Assembly (NCBI GenBank): GCA_033344815.1
Contig: JAWPMR010000001.1
Coordinates: forward strand, 1,722,136 to 1,786,135
Source of the DNA: Paracoccaceae bacterium
GTDB lineage: Bacteria; Pseudomonadota; Alphaproteobacteria; Rhodobacterales; Rhodobacteraceae
Direction: 5' to 3'
Length of the DNA: 64,000 bases
Shown here: piece by piece, positions 18,141 through 26,130 of the stretch
Numbering within the stretch: position 1 is the stretch's first letter
Layout of the letters: each line of letters begins with the position of its first letter
Program-made: the position numbers and the translations under genes
Notes under the pieces: model-generated
The model's input: only the letters and a program-made list of their open reading frames with translations
Told to the model about the DNA's origin: nothing
The model's database searches: none

Positions 18141-19511
18141 TCAGTATGAAAACTCGGCGTAAATGCGGCTCAGATCGCCGTTCCAGTCCCCATGATAATG
18201 GTCCAGCAATTCGTCAGCCGGGGTTTTGCCGGTCTCGACACTTTCATGCAATGCGTTCAGGAAGTGCGTTTCATCCGGCACCATGCCCCCGGCACCGGAT
18301 CGGGCGCGGGCTTTCAGCCCCGTGTGGCTGATCGCCACCGCTTCCCGGGCAATATCGTGCATTTTGATGCCATGCACCTCAGCCTGCAAGCCATCGATGG
18401 ATGCTGCAACCCGCATCAATTCGCGCGTACCGGCGTCCCAATCCTTCGCCAAATCCCAGGCGGCATCAAGGGCAGATTGGTCATACATCAGCCCAACCCA
18501 GAACGCAGGCAAGGCACACAGCCTACGCCAAGGACCACCGTCGGCCCCGCGCATTTCAATGTACTTCTTTGTGCGCGCTTCGGGAAAGGCCGTGGTCAGG
18601 TGGTCCGCCCAATCGGACAATGTGGGAATTTCCCCGGGCAACGCGGGCAGTTCGCCTTTCAGGAAGTCCCGAAAAGACATGCCCAAGGCGTTGATGTATT
18701 TGCCATCGCGATAGACAAAATACATTGGCACATCCAGCGCGTATTCCACCCAGCGCTCAAACCCCATGCCGTCTTCAAATACAAACGGTAGCGTCCCGGT
18801 GCGCGCAGCGTCCAGATCCCGCCAGACGCGTGAGCGCCACGATTTGTGACCATTCACTTTGCCCTCAAAGAAAGGAGAATTGGCAAAAAGCGCCGTGGCA
18901 ACAGGTTGTAGGGCCAAGGCCACGCGCATTTTCTTGACCATATCGGCCTCAGATCCAAAATCCAGGTTGACCTGAACGGTACAAGTCCGGCGCATCATGA
19001 CCCGGCCCATTGTGCCGACCTTGGCCATATATTCATTCATCAACTGATACCGACCCTTCGGCATCAGATCCATGTCCTCATGGGTCCAGACCGGGGCAGC
19101 CCCCAGCCCGATGAAACCGGCACCGATCTTATCGGCGACGTCCTTCACTTCGCGCAAATGCACGTTCACCTCATCGCAGGTTTCGTGGATCGTCTCGAGC
19201 GGTGCGCCGCTGAGTTCCAACTGCCCGCCGGGCTCCAGACTGATGTTCGCGCCGTCTTTTTCCAAGCCAATAAGATGGCCACCTTCCAGAACGGGGCTCC
19301 AGCCATGTCCATCCCTCAACCCTTCGAGCATCACGCGGATTGAACGCGCACCCTCATACGGCAAAGGTTTCAGTGTATCTTTGCAATAGCCGAACTTTTC
19401 ATGCTCGGTGCCAATGCGCCATTCCTCTTTGGGTTTGCACCCATCCGCCAGATATTGCGCCAACTGATCATGTGACGTGATCGGACCGCCGCCAGATTGA
19501 GGAATAGACAT
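18141..19511 (-). CDS. gshA: Glutamate-cysteine ligase (proteobacterial/plant-type)
   Basis: A 456-residue enzyme for the first step of glutathione synthesis, joining L-Glu and L-Cys with ATP. It belongs to the class shared by alphaproteobacteria and plants. The N-terminal WRIGTEHEKFGY segment (about residues 37-48) provides metal-binding glutamates. Further conserved blocks are SLEPGGQLELSGAPLETIH near residue 91, MMRRTCTVQVNLDF near residue 171 and KYIEMRGADGGPW near residue 318. Length matches the family. It is followed by a membrane-protein gene and rsmE on the same strand. No gshB lies nearby. Confidence 0.93.
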   Translation of the reverse strand: MSIPQSGGGPITSHDQLAQYLADGCKPKEEWRIGTEHEKFGYCKDTLKPLPYEGARSIRVMLEGLRDGHGWSPVLEGGHLIGLEKDGANISLEPGGQLELSGAPLETIHETCDEVNVHLREVKDVADKIGAGFIGLGAAPVWTHEDMDLMPKGRYQLMNEYMAKVGTMGRVMMRRTCTVQVNLDFGSEADMVKKMRVALALQPVATALFANSPFFEGKVNGHKSWRSRVWRDLDAARTGTLPFVFEDGMGFERWVEYALDVPMYFVYRDGKYINALGMSFRDFLKGELPALPGEIPTLSDWADHLTTAFPEARTKKYIEMRGADGGPWRRLCALPAFWVGLMYDQSALDAAWDLAKDWDAGTRELMRVAASIDGLQAEVHGIKMHDIAREAVAISHTGLKARARSGAGGMVPDETHFLNALHESVETGKTPADELLDHYHGDWNGDLSRIYAEFSY

Positions 19512-19578
19512 GTTGGAGGCTCCGTTCGTTCAGCAGATGGGTTCAGAACGTCAGGGATGGGACGAATTGAACGAGGTG

Positions 19579-20100
19579 TCAATGCAGCGCAATTGGGGTA
19601 TTCTTGGCATCGTCCTTTTGCCAGATCACAATCAGGTGCTGATCCTGCCCCTGCATCGCATGCAGCATTCGCTCGGTTCTCAGCCCCGGTAAAGTGGCAA
19701 AGGCGTCAAACAAGCCATCCGCACCTTCGGCATTTATCGGGATCAAGAGTTCGGGCTGACCCGGTTGTAATAGTCGCCAATGCGCAGGAAAGAGCGATTT
19801 ATCAAGTACGAGCTGTGACACTTCGCGCAGCGCGACCACCCCACCCGTCAGAGGTCCAAAATAGGTAATTTGTCCTTCGTCGACGCTGACGGTACCGGGC
19901 CCCTCTCCGATGCTTCGGAAACGCGTGCGCTGAACGCCAACCCAAATCACCCCGGCGCCGACCACCAACAGACCAATTGCCGGAAGAATCAACAAGCGCC
20001 CCGGACCAAGCAGCCACCAAAGGCCCAGAAACACCATGAAACTGCCCACCAGCACTTCGCGCCACCGCATCAGTTGGGCTTTCGCTTCGGGACGAATCAT
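19579..20100 (-). CDS. Uncharacterised membrane protein (two N-terminal helices)
   Basis: A 173-residue protein with two adjacent hydrophobic helices (about residues 16-33 and 36-55), then a cytoplasmic or periplasmic beta-rich domain with GTVSVDEGQITYFGPLTGG near residue 88 and no known catalytic motif. It overlaps rsmE by four bases (ATGA) and precedes gshA. I recognise it only as the kind of conserved hypothetical protein often seen beside rsmE in Rhodobacterales. No function can be assigned. Confidence 0.7.
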   Translation of the reverse strand: MIRPEAKAQLMRWREVLVGSFMVFLGLWWLLGPGRLLILPAIGLLVVGAGVIWVGVQRTRFRSIGEGPGTVSVDEGQITYFGPLTGGVVALREVSQLVLDKSLFPAHWRLLQPGQPELLIPINAEGADGLFDAFATLPGLRTERMLHAMQGQDQHLIVIWQKDDAKNTPIALH

Positions 20101-20828
20101 TGCCAGTCCCCCAAGTGTTGCTGCCAGACGGTCAGCGCCGATACAGCTGCTGTGTCTGCGCGCAGAATCCGCGGCCCAAGTGAGACCGCATGCGCAAAAT
20201 CAAGCTCCTGCAAGCGGGCGCGCTCTGCTTGGGAAAACCCGCCTTCAGGCCCGATCAGGATCGCCCAGGAACCTGCAAGCGCCGGTAAGGTGGGCTTTGA
20301 GGCGGCCTGAGCCTCATCGCAAAACATGATCTGGCGAGATGGGTCCCAACCCTCTAGAAGACGCGACAGACGAACCATATCAGACACCTCCGGCACAAAT
20401 GTTGCGCCACATTGCTCGGCGGCCTCGATCGCATGCGCTTGCAGTCGGTCTCGATGAATACGACCGGAATTTGTGAAGTCGGTTTGCACCGGAACAATCC
20501 GCGCGCTACCCATTTCGGTGGCCTTCTCCACAATGAAATCCGTGCGGGCTTTCTTGATTGGCGCAAAGAGCAGCCACAGGTCGGGGGGCATATGCAAAGG
20601 TTTCGTCCGTTCCAACACAACGAGGACACCACCACGCTTGCCTGCCTCCTTGACCTCGGCCAACCACTCGCCACTTTGACCATCAAACAACAGGACGCGT
20701 GCGCCCACAGCCAAACGCATCACGCTGAAAAGATAGTTTGCCTGCTCCCGCGACACTGGAACAGATTGCCTCAGGCTTAGAGCATGCTCTACATACAGTC
20801 TGATTTTGGCTGAAACAGTTCGGTCCAT
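20097..20828 (-). CDS. rsmE: 16S rRNA (uracil1498-N3)-methyltransferase RsmE
   Basis: A 243-residue SPOUT-class methyltransferase that modifies U1498 of 16S rRNA. It has the N-terminal PUA-like part (KIRLYVEH, YLFSVMRLAVGARVLLFDG) and the SPOUT knot motifs AILIGPEGGFSQAE (near residue 190) and SLGPRILRADTAAVSAL (near residue 216). ATG 20828 gives the same length as the E. coli enzyme. An ATG at 20846 is in frame but would overlap the divergent ubiA start. The downstream membrane-protein gene overlaps it by four bases. Confidence 0.92.
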   Translation of the reverse strand: MDRTVSAKIRLYVEHALSLRQSVPVSREQANYLFSVMRLAVGARVLLFDGQSGEWLAEVKEAGKRGGVLVVLERTKPLHMPPDLWLLFAPIKKARTDFIVEKATEMGSARIVPVQTDFTNSGRIHRDRLQAHAIEAAEQCGATFVPEVSDMVRLSRLLEGWDPSRQIMFCDEAQAASKPTLPALAGSWAILIGPEGGFSQAERARLQELDFAHAVSLGPRILRADTAAVSALTVWQQHLGDWQ

Positions 20829-20840
20829 GGAGAGATACAT

Positions 20841-21803
20841 ATGCAAGACCGACAGTCAGTACCAGATGGTCAGGTCGCAGATGCCGTAAACGGGAATTGG
20901 GTGGACACAATTGCCCCGGCCTGGACGCGGCCCTACCTGCGCCTGAGTCGCGCGGATCGTCCGATTGGCACCTGGTTGCTGCTTTTGCCCTGTTGGTGGG
21001 GGTTGGCGCTGGCCATGCTCCACGACCGCCAGGCCAGCTGGTTTGATCTTTGGATTGCCTTGGGTTGCGCCATGGGTGCATGGCTGATGCGCGGAGCGGG
21101 CTGCACGTGGAATGACATCAGCGACCGTGACTTTGATGGACAGGTCGAACGCACACGATCACGCCCCATCCCATCTGGCCAAGTCAGCCTGCGGGGCGCA
21201 ATCATCTGGATGTGCCTGCAATCCCTGTTGGCATTCTGTATCCTGTTGACCTTCAATCTCGCGGCCATCGGCATGGGCATCCTCGCGCTGCTGCCGGTGG
21301 CGATCTATCCCTTTGCCAAACGGTTTACGTGGTGGCCTCAGGTGTTTCTGGGGCTGGCATTCAACTGGGGCGCCATGCTGGCCTGGACGGCTCATAGCGG
21401 CACATTGGGCGCGCCTGCGGTCGTACTCTATCTTGCCGGGATCGCCTGGACACTCTTTTATGATACAATCTACGCGCATCAGGACACAGAAGACGACGCC
21501 CTGATCGGCATCAAATCCACCGCGCGGCTTTTTGGCGATCAGACAGCCGCGTGGCTGCGGCGCTTCCTGATGGCAAGCGTTGGATTGATGGGCGTGGCCG
21601 TGATCTATGCGGCACTGCCGAACACCAGCGTTCTGGCCATGGTTCTGGCTCTCGCTGGCCCTTGGGCCATGGGCTGGCACATGGCATGGCAATTGCGCAA
21701 CCTTGACACTGAAGACAACGCAAAACTGGTAAAGCTTTTTCGTGCCAATCGTGACACGGGCGCGATCCCGCTGGTATTTTTTGTTGCTGCCCTGCTGGCG
21801 TGA
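20841..21803 (+). CDS. ubiA: 4-hydroxybenzoate polyprenyltransferase UbiA
   Basis: A 320-residue integral membrane prenyltransferase of ubiquinone synthesis. It attaches the polyprenyl chain to 4-hydroxybenzoate. The two Asp-rich Mg-pyrophosphate motifs are visible: NDISDRDFDGQ (residues 91-101) and YAHQDTEDD (near residue 210). About eight or nine helices are predicted. GGAGAG lies six bases before ATG 20841. The gene diverges from rsmE with only 12 bases between the start codons, so the promoters must overlap the coding regions. Confidence 0.93.
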   Translation: MQDRQSVPDGQVADAVNGNWVDTIAPAWTRPYLRLSRADRPIGTWLLLLPCWWGLALAMLHDRQASWFDLWIALGCAMGAWLMRGAGCTWNDISDRDFDGQVERTRSRPIPSGQVSLRGAIIWMCLQSLLAFCILLTFNLAAIGMGILALLPVAIYPFAKRFTWWPQVFLGLAFNWGAMLAWTAHSGTLGAPAVVLYLAGIAWTLFYDTIYAHQDTEDDALIGIKSTARLFGDQTAAWLRRFLMASVGLMGVAVIYAALPNTSVLAMVLALAGPWAMGWHMAWQLRNLDTEDNAKLVKLFRANRDTGAIPLVFFVAALLA

Positions 21804-21862
21804 TTGAATCTGCTTCACTTGGGGCGTATCACGTCACCAAAGCAAGTTGAGACCAGGATTAC

Positions 21863-23770
21863 ATGGGCCTGTCCAAAACAAAAATGACTGTTTCTGCCTT
21901 TATTGCTGCTGCGGCGGTCTCACTGTTTGCAGCAAACTCGTCCGTTCAATTGGTCGAAGATTCATCGGAAATCGGTGTACGCAATGCTTTGGATGACAAT
22001 GAACTGATCTGGGCCGAAGTCGAAGCGGACGGGCTGCGTCTGGCTCTTTCGGGGACAGCACCCTCAGAGGCTTTGCGTTTTCAAGCGCTCTCTGTGGCAG
22101 GGTCCATCGTGGATGCGGCGCGTATCATTGATCTGATGCAGGTCGAGGCAGTGGCCGCAATTGCCCCGCCACGGTTTTCCGCTGAAGTCTTGCGCAATTC
22201 TGCGGGCCTATCGATCATCGGTCTGATCCCGAAAACTACTGATCGCGACGCCATGGTCGCAGGTTTCAGCGCCATGAGCGATTTGCCGGTGACGGATCTG
22301 CTTGAAACCGCCGATTACCCGGCCCCGGCGGGATGGGAAGACGCTTTGGCCTTCGCCATCAGCGCCGTCGAAGACCTGCCCCGCGCCAAAGTATCTGTGA
22401 CTGCGGGACGCGTGAACATAACAGCCATTGCCGACAGCGCAGAAGCCAAGGCCCGGATGGAAAAAAACCTGATCGCATCGGCACCTCCGGCCTTGCGATT
22501 GTCTCTCGATATCTCGGCACCGCGCCCCGTCATCACACCCTTTACCTTGCGCTTTGTGATAGATGAAAAGGCCGCCCGCTTTGATGCCTGTTCGGCTGAC
22601 ACAGACGAGGCACAGCGCCGCATTCTGACAGCCGCCTTTGAGGCCGGCCTCACGGGACCGGGGCGGTGTACGATAGCCATGGGCGTCCCGTCCAAGAACT
22701 GGGCCGGAGCTGTTGAGAAAGCGATCCGTGCTCTGGCTGAAATCGGCGCGGGCAGCGTGACCTTTTCCGACGCCGATGTAACCCTTGTGGCAGCTGAAGG
22801 GACAGACGAAGCTGTTTTTGACAAAATTGCGGGCGAGCTTGAAAATGATCTGCCGGGTGTTTTTTCCCTCCGTTCCATCCTGCCGGAAACACTTGATCCT
22901 TCGATTGGCCCGTCGGAATTTATCGCAACGTTAAGTCCCGAAGGTCAGGTGCAGTTGCGCGGTCGCCTGTCCGGCGAAAAGATGCAGGAAGTGGCTGACA
23001 GTTTTGCCCGCGCTAAATTTGGATCTGAAAACGTCTATACAGCAGCGCGCATCGTTTCCGATTTGCCGGCGGACTGGTCCACGCGCGTGCTGACCGCCAT
23101 TCAGGCGCTGGCTTTTCTGAACAACGGTGTGGTTACCGTCACACCGGACGACATATCGCTGAGCGGACTGTCCGGAAACCAGAACGCAAGCGACGTCATC
23201 GCGCAATTGATGGGCAGCAAGCTGGGACCGGGAGAGACATTTGAGATCGATGTAAAATACGTCGAAGAACTTGACCCCGTTGCCAGCCTTCCGTCCCCAG
23301 AGGAATGTGAAGTTGCGATTGCCGAAATTGTGTCTGGCGCAAAAATTGTGTTCGAACCCGGAAGTGCCACAATTGATTCAACGGCCCTTTCAACGATGGA
23401 CAGTATTGCCGAGGTGCTTCAGGACTGCGGCACGATCCGGCTTGAAGTGCAAGGACATACAGACAGTCAGGGGCGCGAAGAGATGAACCTTTCGCTCAGT
23501 CAGGCGCGTGCCGAATCTGTTCTGAATGAATTGCGAGCGCGCCGCGTTCTGACCGGCTCGTTTTTGGCCAAGGGCTACGGCGAGGCGCAGCCGATTGCCG
23601 AAAACGACACGGAAGCGGGGCGCGAGGCCAACCGGCGTATCGAATTCCGCCTGATCCGACCTGAACCATCTATCCCGGAAGGCGATTCAGCACTGGAAAG
23701 CGTCGCAGAATCCGGTGATATAGGCTCCGAAGGCGAAAATACTGAAGCGGAAGGTCAAATCGATGAGTAG
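21863..23770 (+). CDS. OmpA-family envelope protein with BON-like repeats
   Basis: A 635-residue envelope protein. Residues 1-25 form a signal peptide or anchor. Residues 40-460 are Ala/Asp-rich with repeated BON-like units (for example LRLALSGTAPSEALRFQALS near residue 53 and VQLRGRLSGEKMQEVADSF near residue 370). The OmpA C-terminal peptidoglycan-binding domain starts near 490, with IVFEPGSATIDSTA, LEVQGHTDSQGREEMNLSLS and the closing REANRRIEFRL. The acidic C-terminal tail is Glu/Ser-rich. The family probably links the outer envelope to peptidoglycan, as in mycobacterial ArfA-like proteins. The last eight bases overlap the next gene. Confidence 0.85.
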   Translation: MGLSKTKMTVSAFIAAAAVSLFAANSSVQLVEDSSEIGVRNALDDNELIWAEVEADGLRLALSGTAPSEALRFQALSVAGSIVDAARIIDLMQVEAVAAIAPPRFSAEVLRNSAGLSIIGLIPKTTDRDAMVAGFSAMSDLPVTDLLETADYPAPAGWEDALAFAISAVEDLPRAKVSVTAGRVNITAIADSAEAKARMEKNLIASAPPALRLSLDISAPRPVITPFTLRFVIDEKAARFDACSADTDEAQRRILTAAFEAGLTGPGRCTIAMGVPSKNWAGAVEKAIRALAEIGAGSVTFSDADVTLVAAEGTDEAVFDKIAGELENDLPGVFSLRSILPETLDPSIGPSEFIATLSPEGQVQLRGRLSGEKMQEVADSFARAKFGSENVYTAARIVSDLPADWSTRVLTAIQALAFLNNGVVTVTPDDISLSGLSGNQNASDVIAQLMGSKLGPGETFEIDVKYVEELDPVASLPSPEECEVAIAEIVSGAKIVFEPGSATIDSTALSTMDSIAEVLQDCGTIRLEVQGHTDSQGREEMNLSLSQARAESVLNELRARRVLTGSFLAKGYGEAQPIAENDTEAGREANRRIEFRLIRPEPSIPEGDSALESVAESGDIGSEGENTEAEGQIDE

Positions 23771-24089
23771 GACGGAGTTTGTCATTGCGACAGCAATCAT
23801 CCTGTTTGTTGCTTTCTGCCTGGGCTGGTTCGCCAACTGGTTGATACACCGCTTTACCCGTGTGGCAGCTGACGATGTGGCGCAACTGGACAGGATGAGC
23901 CAAGAGCTGCATGAGGCCGAAGAGACCCGAGATCAGGCGATCACCTATCTGCAACAGCGGGAGGCGGAACTGACCAATCAACTGGCCCAAGCCGACGCAG
24001 AATTGCGCGCCGCGATGGACGGATTGCGCGACGCCCGCCATGAAGCCGAAGAGTTGCGGGCCTATGTCGAGCGGCAACGCGCAATCTGA
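23763..24089 (+). CDS. Small membrane-anchored coiled-coil protein
   Basis: A 108-residue protein with one N-terminal transmembrane helix (about residues 6-28), followed by an uninterrupted Glu/Gln/Ala-rich region with heptad character (about residues 36-106), predicted coiled coil. It starts eight bases inside the OmpA/BON gene, so the pair is translationally coupled and may act together at the envelope. No known domain is recognised. Confidence 0.75.
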   Translation: MSRTEFVIATAIILFVAFCLGWFANWLIHRFTRVAADDVAQLDRMSQELHEAEETRDQAITYLQQREAELTNQLAQADAELRAAMDGLRDARHEAEELRAYVERQRAI

Positions 24090-24093
24090 ACCG

Positions 24094-24540
24094 CTACATC
24101 ACAGTCAGGTGAGCGCAATGCGCAAGGTGCCCGACCCTCTGGGATGTGCTGCCCAAGACCAGCGCGGATAAGTTCCCCAAGCCGCGTCGCCCGGTTACGA
24201 TCAGATCTGAATTCACCGCCTTCGCATGCTCCAGCAACGATTCTGCAGCGTCTCCTTCTCCCACTTCAGCCACAATTGACGTTTGGTTTGACTCAGCTGC
24301 GATTTTCTTCGCCTGATCCAGCAGTTTCTGAGCACTTTCGGCGACTTCTTCGGTCGATGGCATGGTCGTCGCAACGTGATACCCCGCCACAGCCCCCATG
24401 GCGAAGGCAACTGTTTCAGGCTTGGGCGTATGCAAAACATGAATTTCAGAATCATACTTAGACGCCAGATCACATGCCAGACGCAACGCATTTTCAGATG
24501 GGCCAGACCCATCAAAACCAACTGTAATTGTCTTGAACAC
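24094..24540 (-). CDS. Universal stress protein UspA family
   Basis: A 148-residue single-domain Usp. The start TITVGFDGSGPSENALRLAC (residues 4-23) and the ATP-binding loop GRRGLGNLSALVLGSTSQRV (G-x2-G-x9-G-S/T pattern, near residues 117-136) are clear, so it is of the ATP-binding type. A canonical FNR-type box (TTGAT-N4-GTCAA, 24602-24615) is centred about 68 bases before the start. Usp genes are known members of FnrL/Anr-type regulons, which fits. It converges with the coiled-coil gene four bases away. Confidence 0.9.
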   Translation of the reverse strand: MFKTITVGFDGSGPSENALRLACDLASKYDSEIHVLHTPKPETVAFAMGAVAGYHVATTMPSTEEVAESAQKLLDQAKKIAAESNQTSIVAEVGEGDAAESLLEHAKAVNSDLIVTGRRGLGNLSALVLGSTSQRVGHLAHCAHLTVM

Positions 24541-24601
24541 TACATTTCCTCCTCATTGTCATCAGATGACAACAGGTTAATGCATATGGAAAAAAACCAC
24601 C

Positions 24602-24615
24602 TTGATGCACGTCAA
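24602..24615. promoter_or_regulatory. FNR/FnrL-type box upstream of uspA
   Basis: TTGATgcacGTCAA matches the consensus TTGAY-N4-RTCAA at every fixed position. It is centred about 68 bases before the uspA ATG and 18 bases before the moaE stop codon. Confidence 0.7.
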
Positions 24616-24626
24616 TAAGACCGCGT

Positions 24627-25070
24627 TCACCAGCGGTTTAACGCATCCTCGTCCTCACTGCGCGCATCGACCCAGGACGCGCCTTCATCGGTCACTTCCC
24701 GTTTCCAGAAAGGCGCGCGGGATTTCAGGTAGTCCATCAGAAATTCAGCTGCTTCAAAAGCATCCTTGCGGTGCCGCGCAGCTGTGGCCACCATCATAAT
24801 CATCTCCGCTGGCTTCAGATGACCATATCTGTGGATGACCAACACATCTCCCAAGGACCATCGCCTTTCCGCTTGTGTGGCGATCTCTCTCAGCGCCGCT
24901 TCGGTCATGCCAGGGTAGTGTTCAATTTCCATCGCATTGAGCGTTTGTTCACCCGTATCGCGCACGACCCCCGTGAACGTCACCACCGCGCCGATATCGC
25001 TACGCCCTGCGGCAAATGCCGTGGCCTCCTGCCCCGGATCAAAAGGCGCTTCCTGAACCGAAATCCGCAT
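24627..25070 (-). CDS. moaE: Molybdopterin synthase catalytic subunit MoaE
   Basis: A 147-residue protein, the large subunit of molybdopterin synthase, which turns cPMP into molybdopterin with sulfur carried by MoaD. Typical segments are AVVTFTGVVRDTGE near residue 29, EHYPGMTEAALREIA near residue 50, VIHRYGHLKPAE near residue 80 and the C-terminal RAPFWKREV with the conserved lysine. It follows moaD after a three-base gap. Confidence 0.93.
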   Translation of the reverse strand: MRISVQEAPFDPGQEATAFAAGRSDIGAVVTFTGVVRDTGEQTLNAMEIEHYPGMTEAALREIATQAERRWSLGDVLVIHRYGHLKPAEMIMMVATAARHRKDAFEAAEFLMDYLKSRAPFWKREVTDEGASWVDARSEDEDALNRW

Positions 25071-25073
25071 CGC

Positions 25074-25319
25074 CTATCCGCCTGTCATTGGTGGGAAAAA
25101 TGCAACCTCCCGAACCCCTTCAAGCTTGGCATCAAAATCACTGAGTTCCTGATCGAGCGCCACGCGCAGGGCGGAGCGGTCGCCAAAGGCCGCAGCATAG
25201 CGGTCCTCGCGCGCGACCAGTTCGTCCACCAGTTCGGAAACGGTCTCAGCCGAAGTTTCAACATCTTCACGCGGCACCCCGATCCGTTCGCGGACCCAGG
25301 CAAAATACAGCACATTCAT
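25074..25319 (-). CDS. moaD: Molybdopterin synthase sulfur carrier subunit MoaD
   Basis: An 81-residue ubiquitin-like protein ending in the essential Gly-Gly (PPMTGG), which is thiocarboxylated to carry sulfur to MoaE. The start ATG at 25319 overlaps the pgsA stop (TGATG). The open frame runs further upstream inside pgsA, but the family N-terminus (MNVLYFAWVRERIG) fixes the start. Confidence 0.93.
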   Translation of the reverse strand: MNVLYFAWVRERIGVPREDVETSAETVSELVDELVAREDRYAAAFGDRSALRVALDQELSDFDAKLEGVREVAFFPPMTGG

Positions 25320-25984
25320 CAGCGTTCGTCCTTTAGATGAGGCAGCGATTTCATCAAATAATCCACTCCCGTGATCAACGTCAACGCCGCCGCGAGCCAC
25401 AACAGAACAAGGCCCGAAATCCCCGCCCACTCCATTGCCATATGTTTCCAGCGCAGACCTTGCAGGTCCGGTTGCGCACCTGCGAAAATCTCATTCACCA
25501 GATCCTGATCCATCCCAAAGGCAGACATGCCCAGATAGTGCTCAAAAACGCCGTGGGAAAACAGAACTGCAATCGCAATCATCTGGCAGGTGGTCTTCCA
25601 TTTTGCCAATTGTGTCACCTTCAATGTGCCCGCAGTTTCACCAAGAAACTCGCGCAGGCCAGATACGAAAACCTCCCGAAACAGGATCACAGTGGCTGGC
25701 AAGACCAGCCAGGGCGAGTAACTGGAGAACCCGATGATCACCATCAGCGCAATGACCACCATGGCCTTGTCCGCAATTGGGTCCAGCATCGCACCCAGCT
25801 TGGTTTCCTGTTTCCAGGCCCGCGCCAGATATCCATCAAACCAATCTGTCACAGCGGCCGACACAAAAAGCACCAACGCGAACCAATCAGCATAAGGCCT
25901 TGTAAAATAAAGGAACATCACAGCCACCATCGGCGCTGCAATCAATCTGACAATTGTCAGTAAATTGGGCAGGGTCATCGTCAT
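25319..25984 (-). CDS. pgsA: CDP-diacylglycerol-glycerol-3-phosphate 3-phosphatidyltransferase
   Basis: A 221-residue membrane enzyme of phosphatidylglycerol synthesis. The CDP-alcohol phosphotransferase motif D-G-x2-A-R-x8-G-x3-D-x3-D is seen from DWFDGYLARAW to GAMLDPIADK (about residues 46-71). N-terminal NLLTIVRLIAAP and four or five further helices complete the picture. It lies between uvrC and moaD, the usual order in Rhodobacterales, and is coupled to moaD by stop-start overlap. A 146-base spacer without a gene separates it from uvrC. Confidence 0.94.
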   Translation of the reverse strand: MTMTLPNLLTIVRLIAAPMVAVMFLYFTRPYADWFALVLFVSAAVTDWFDGYLARAWKQETKLGAMLDPIADKAMVVIALMVIIGFSSYSPWLVLPATVILFREVFVSGLREFLGETAGTLKVTQLAKWKTTCQMIAIAVLFSHGVFEHYLGMSAFGMDQDLVNEIFAGAQPDLQGLRWKHMAMEWAGISGLVLLWLAAALTLITGVDYLMKSLPHLKDER

Positions 25985-26130
25985 GATGCTACCTTACAGC
26001 GCTAAAATCAGCTCTGAAAGCCGCAACCGCTTCCACAGCAATAGATCGCTCCCATGTGACCGACTTACAGATGCCTGAAACGCGACGGCAATACAAAAAA
26101 TCGTGTCGCGCGGCACGCGCGTCCTTTGGA

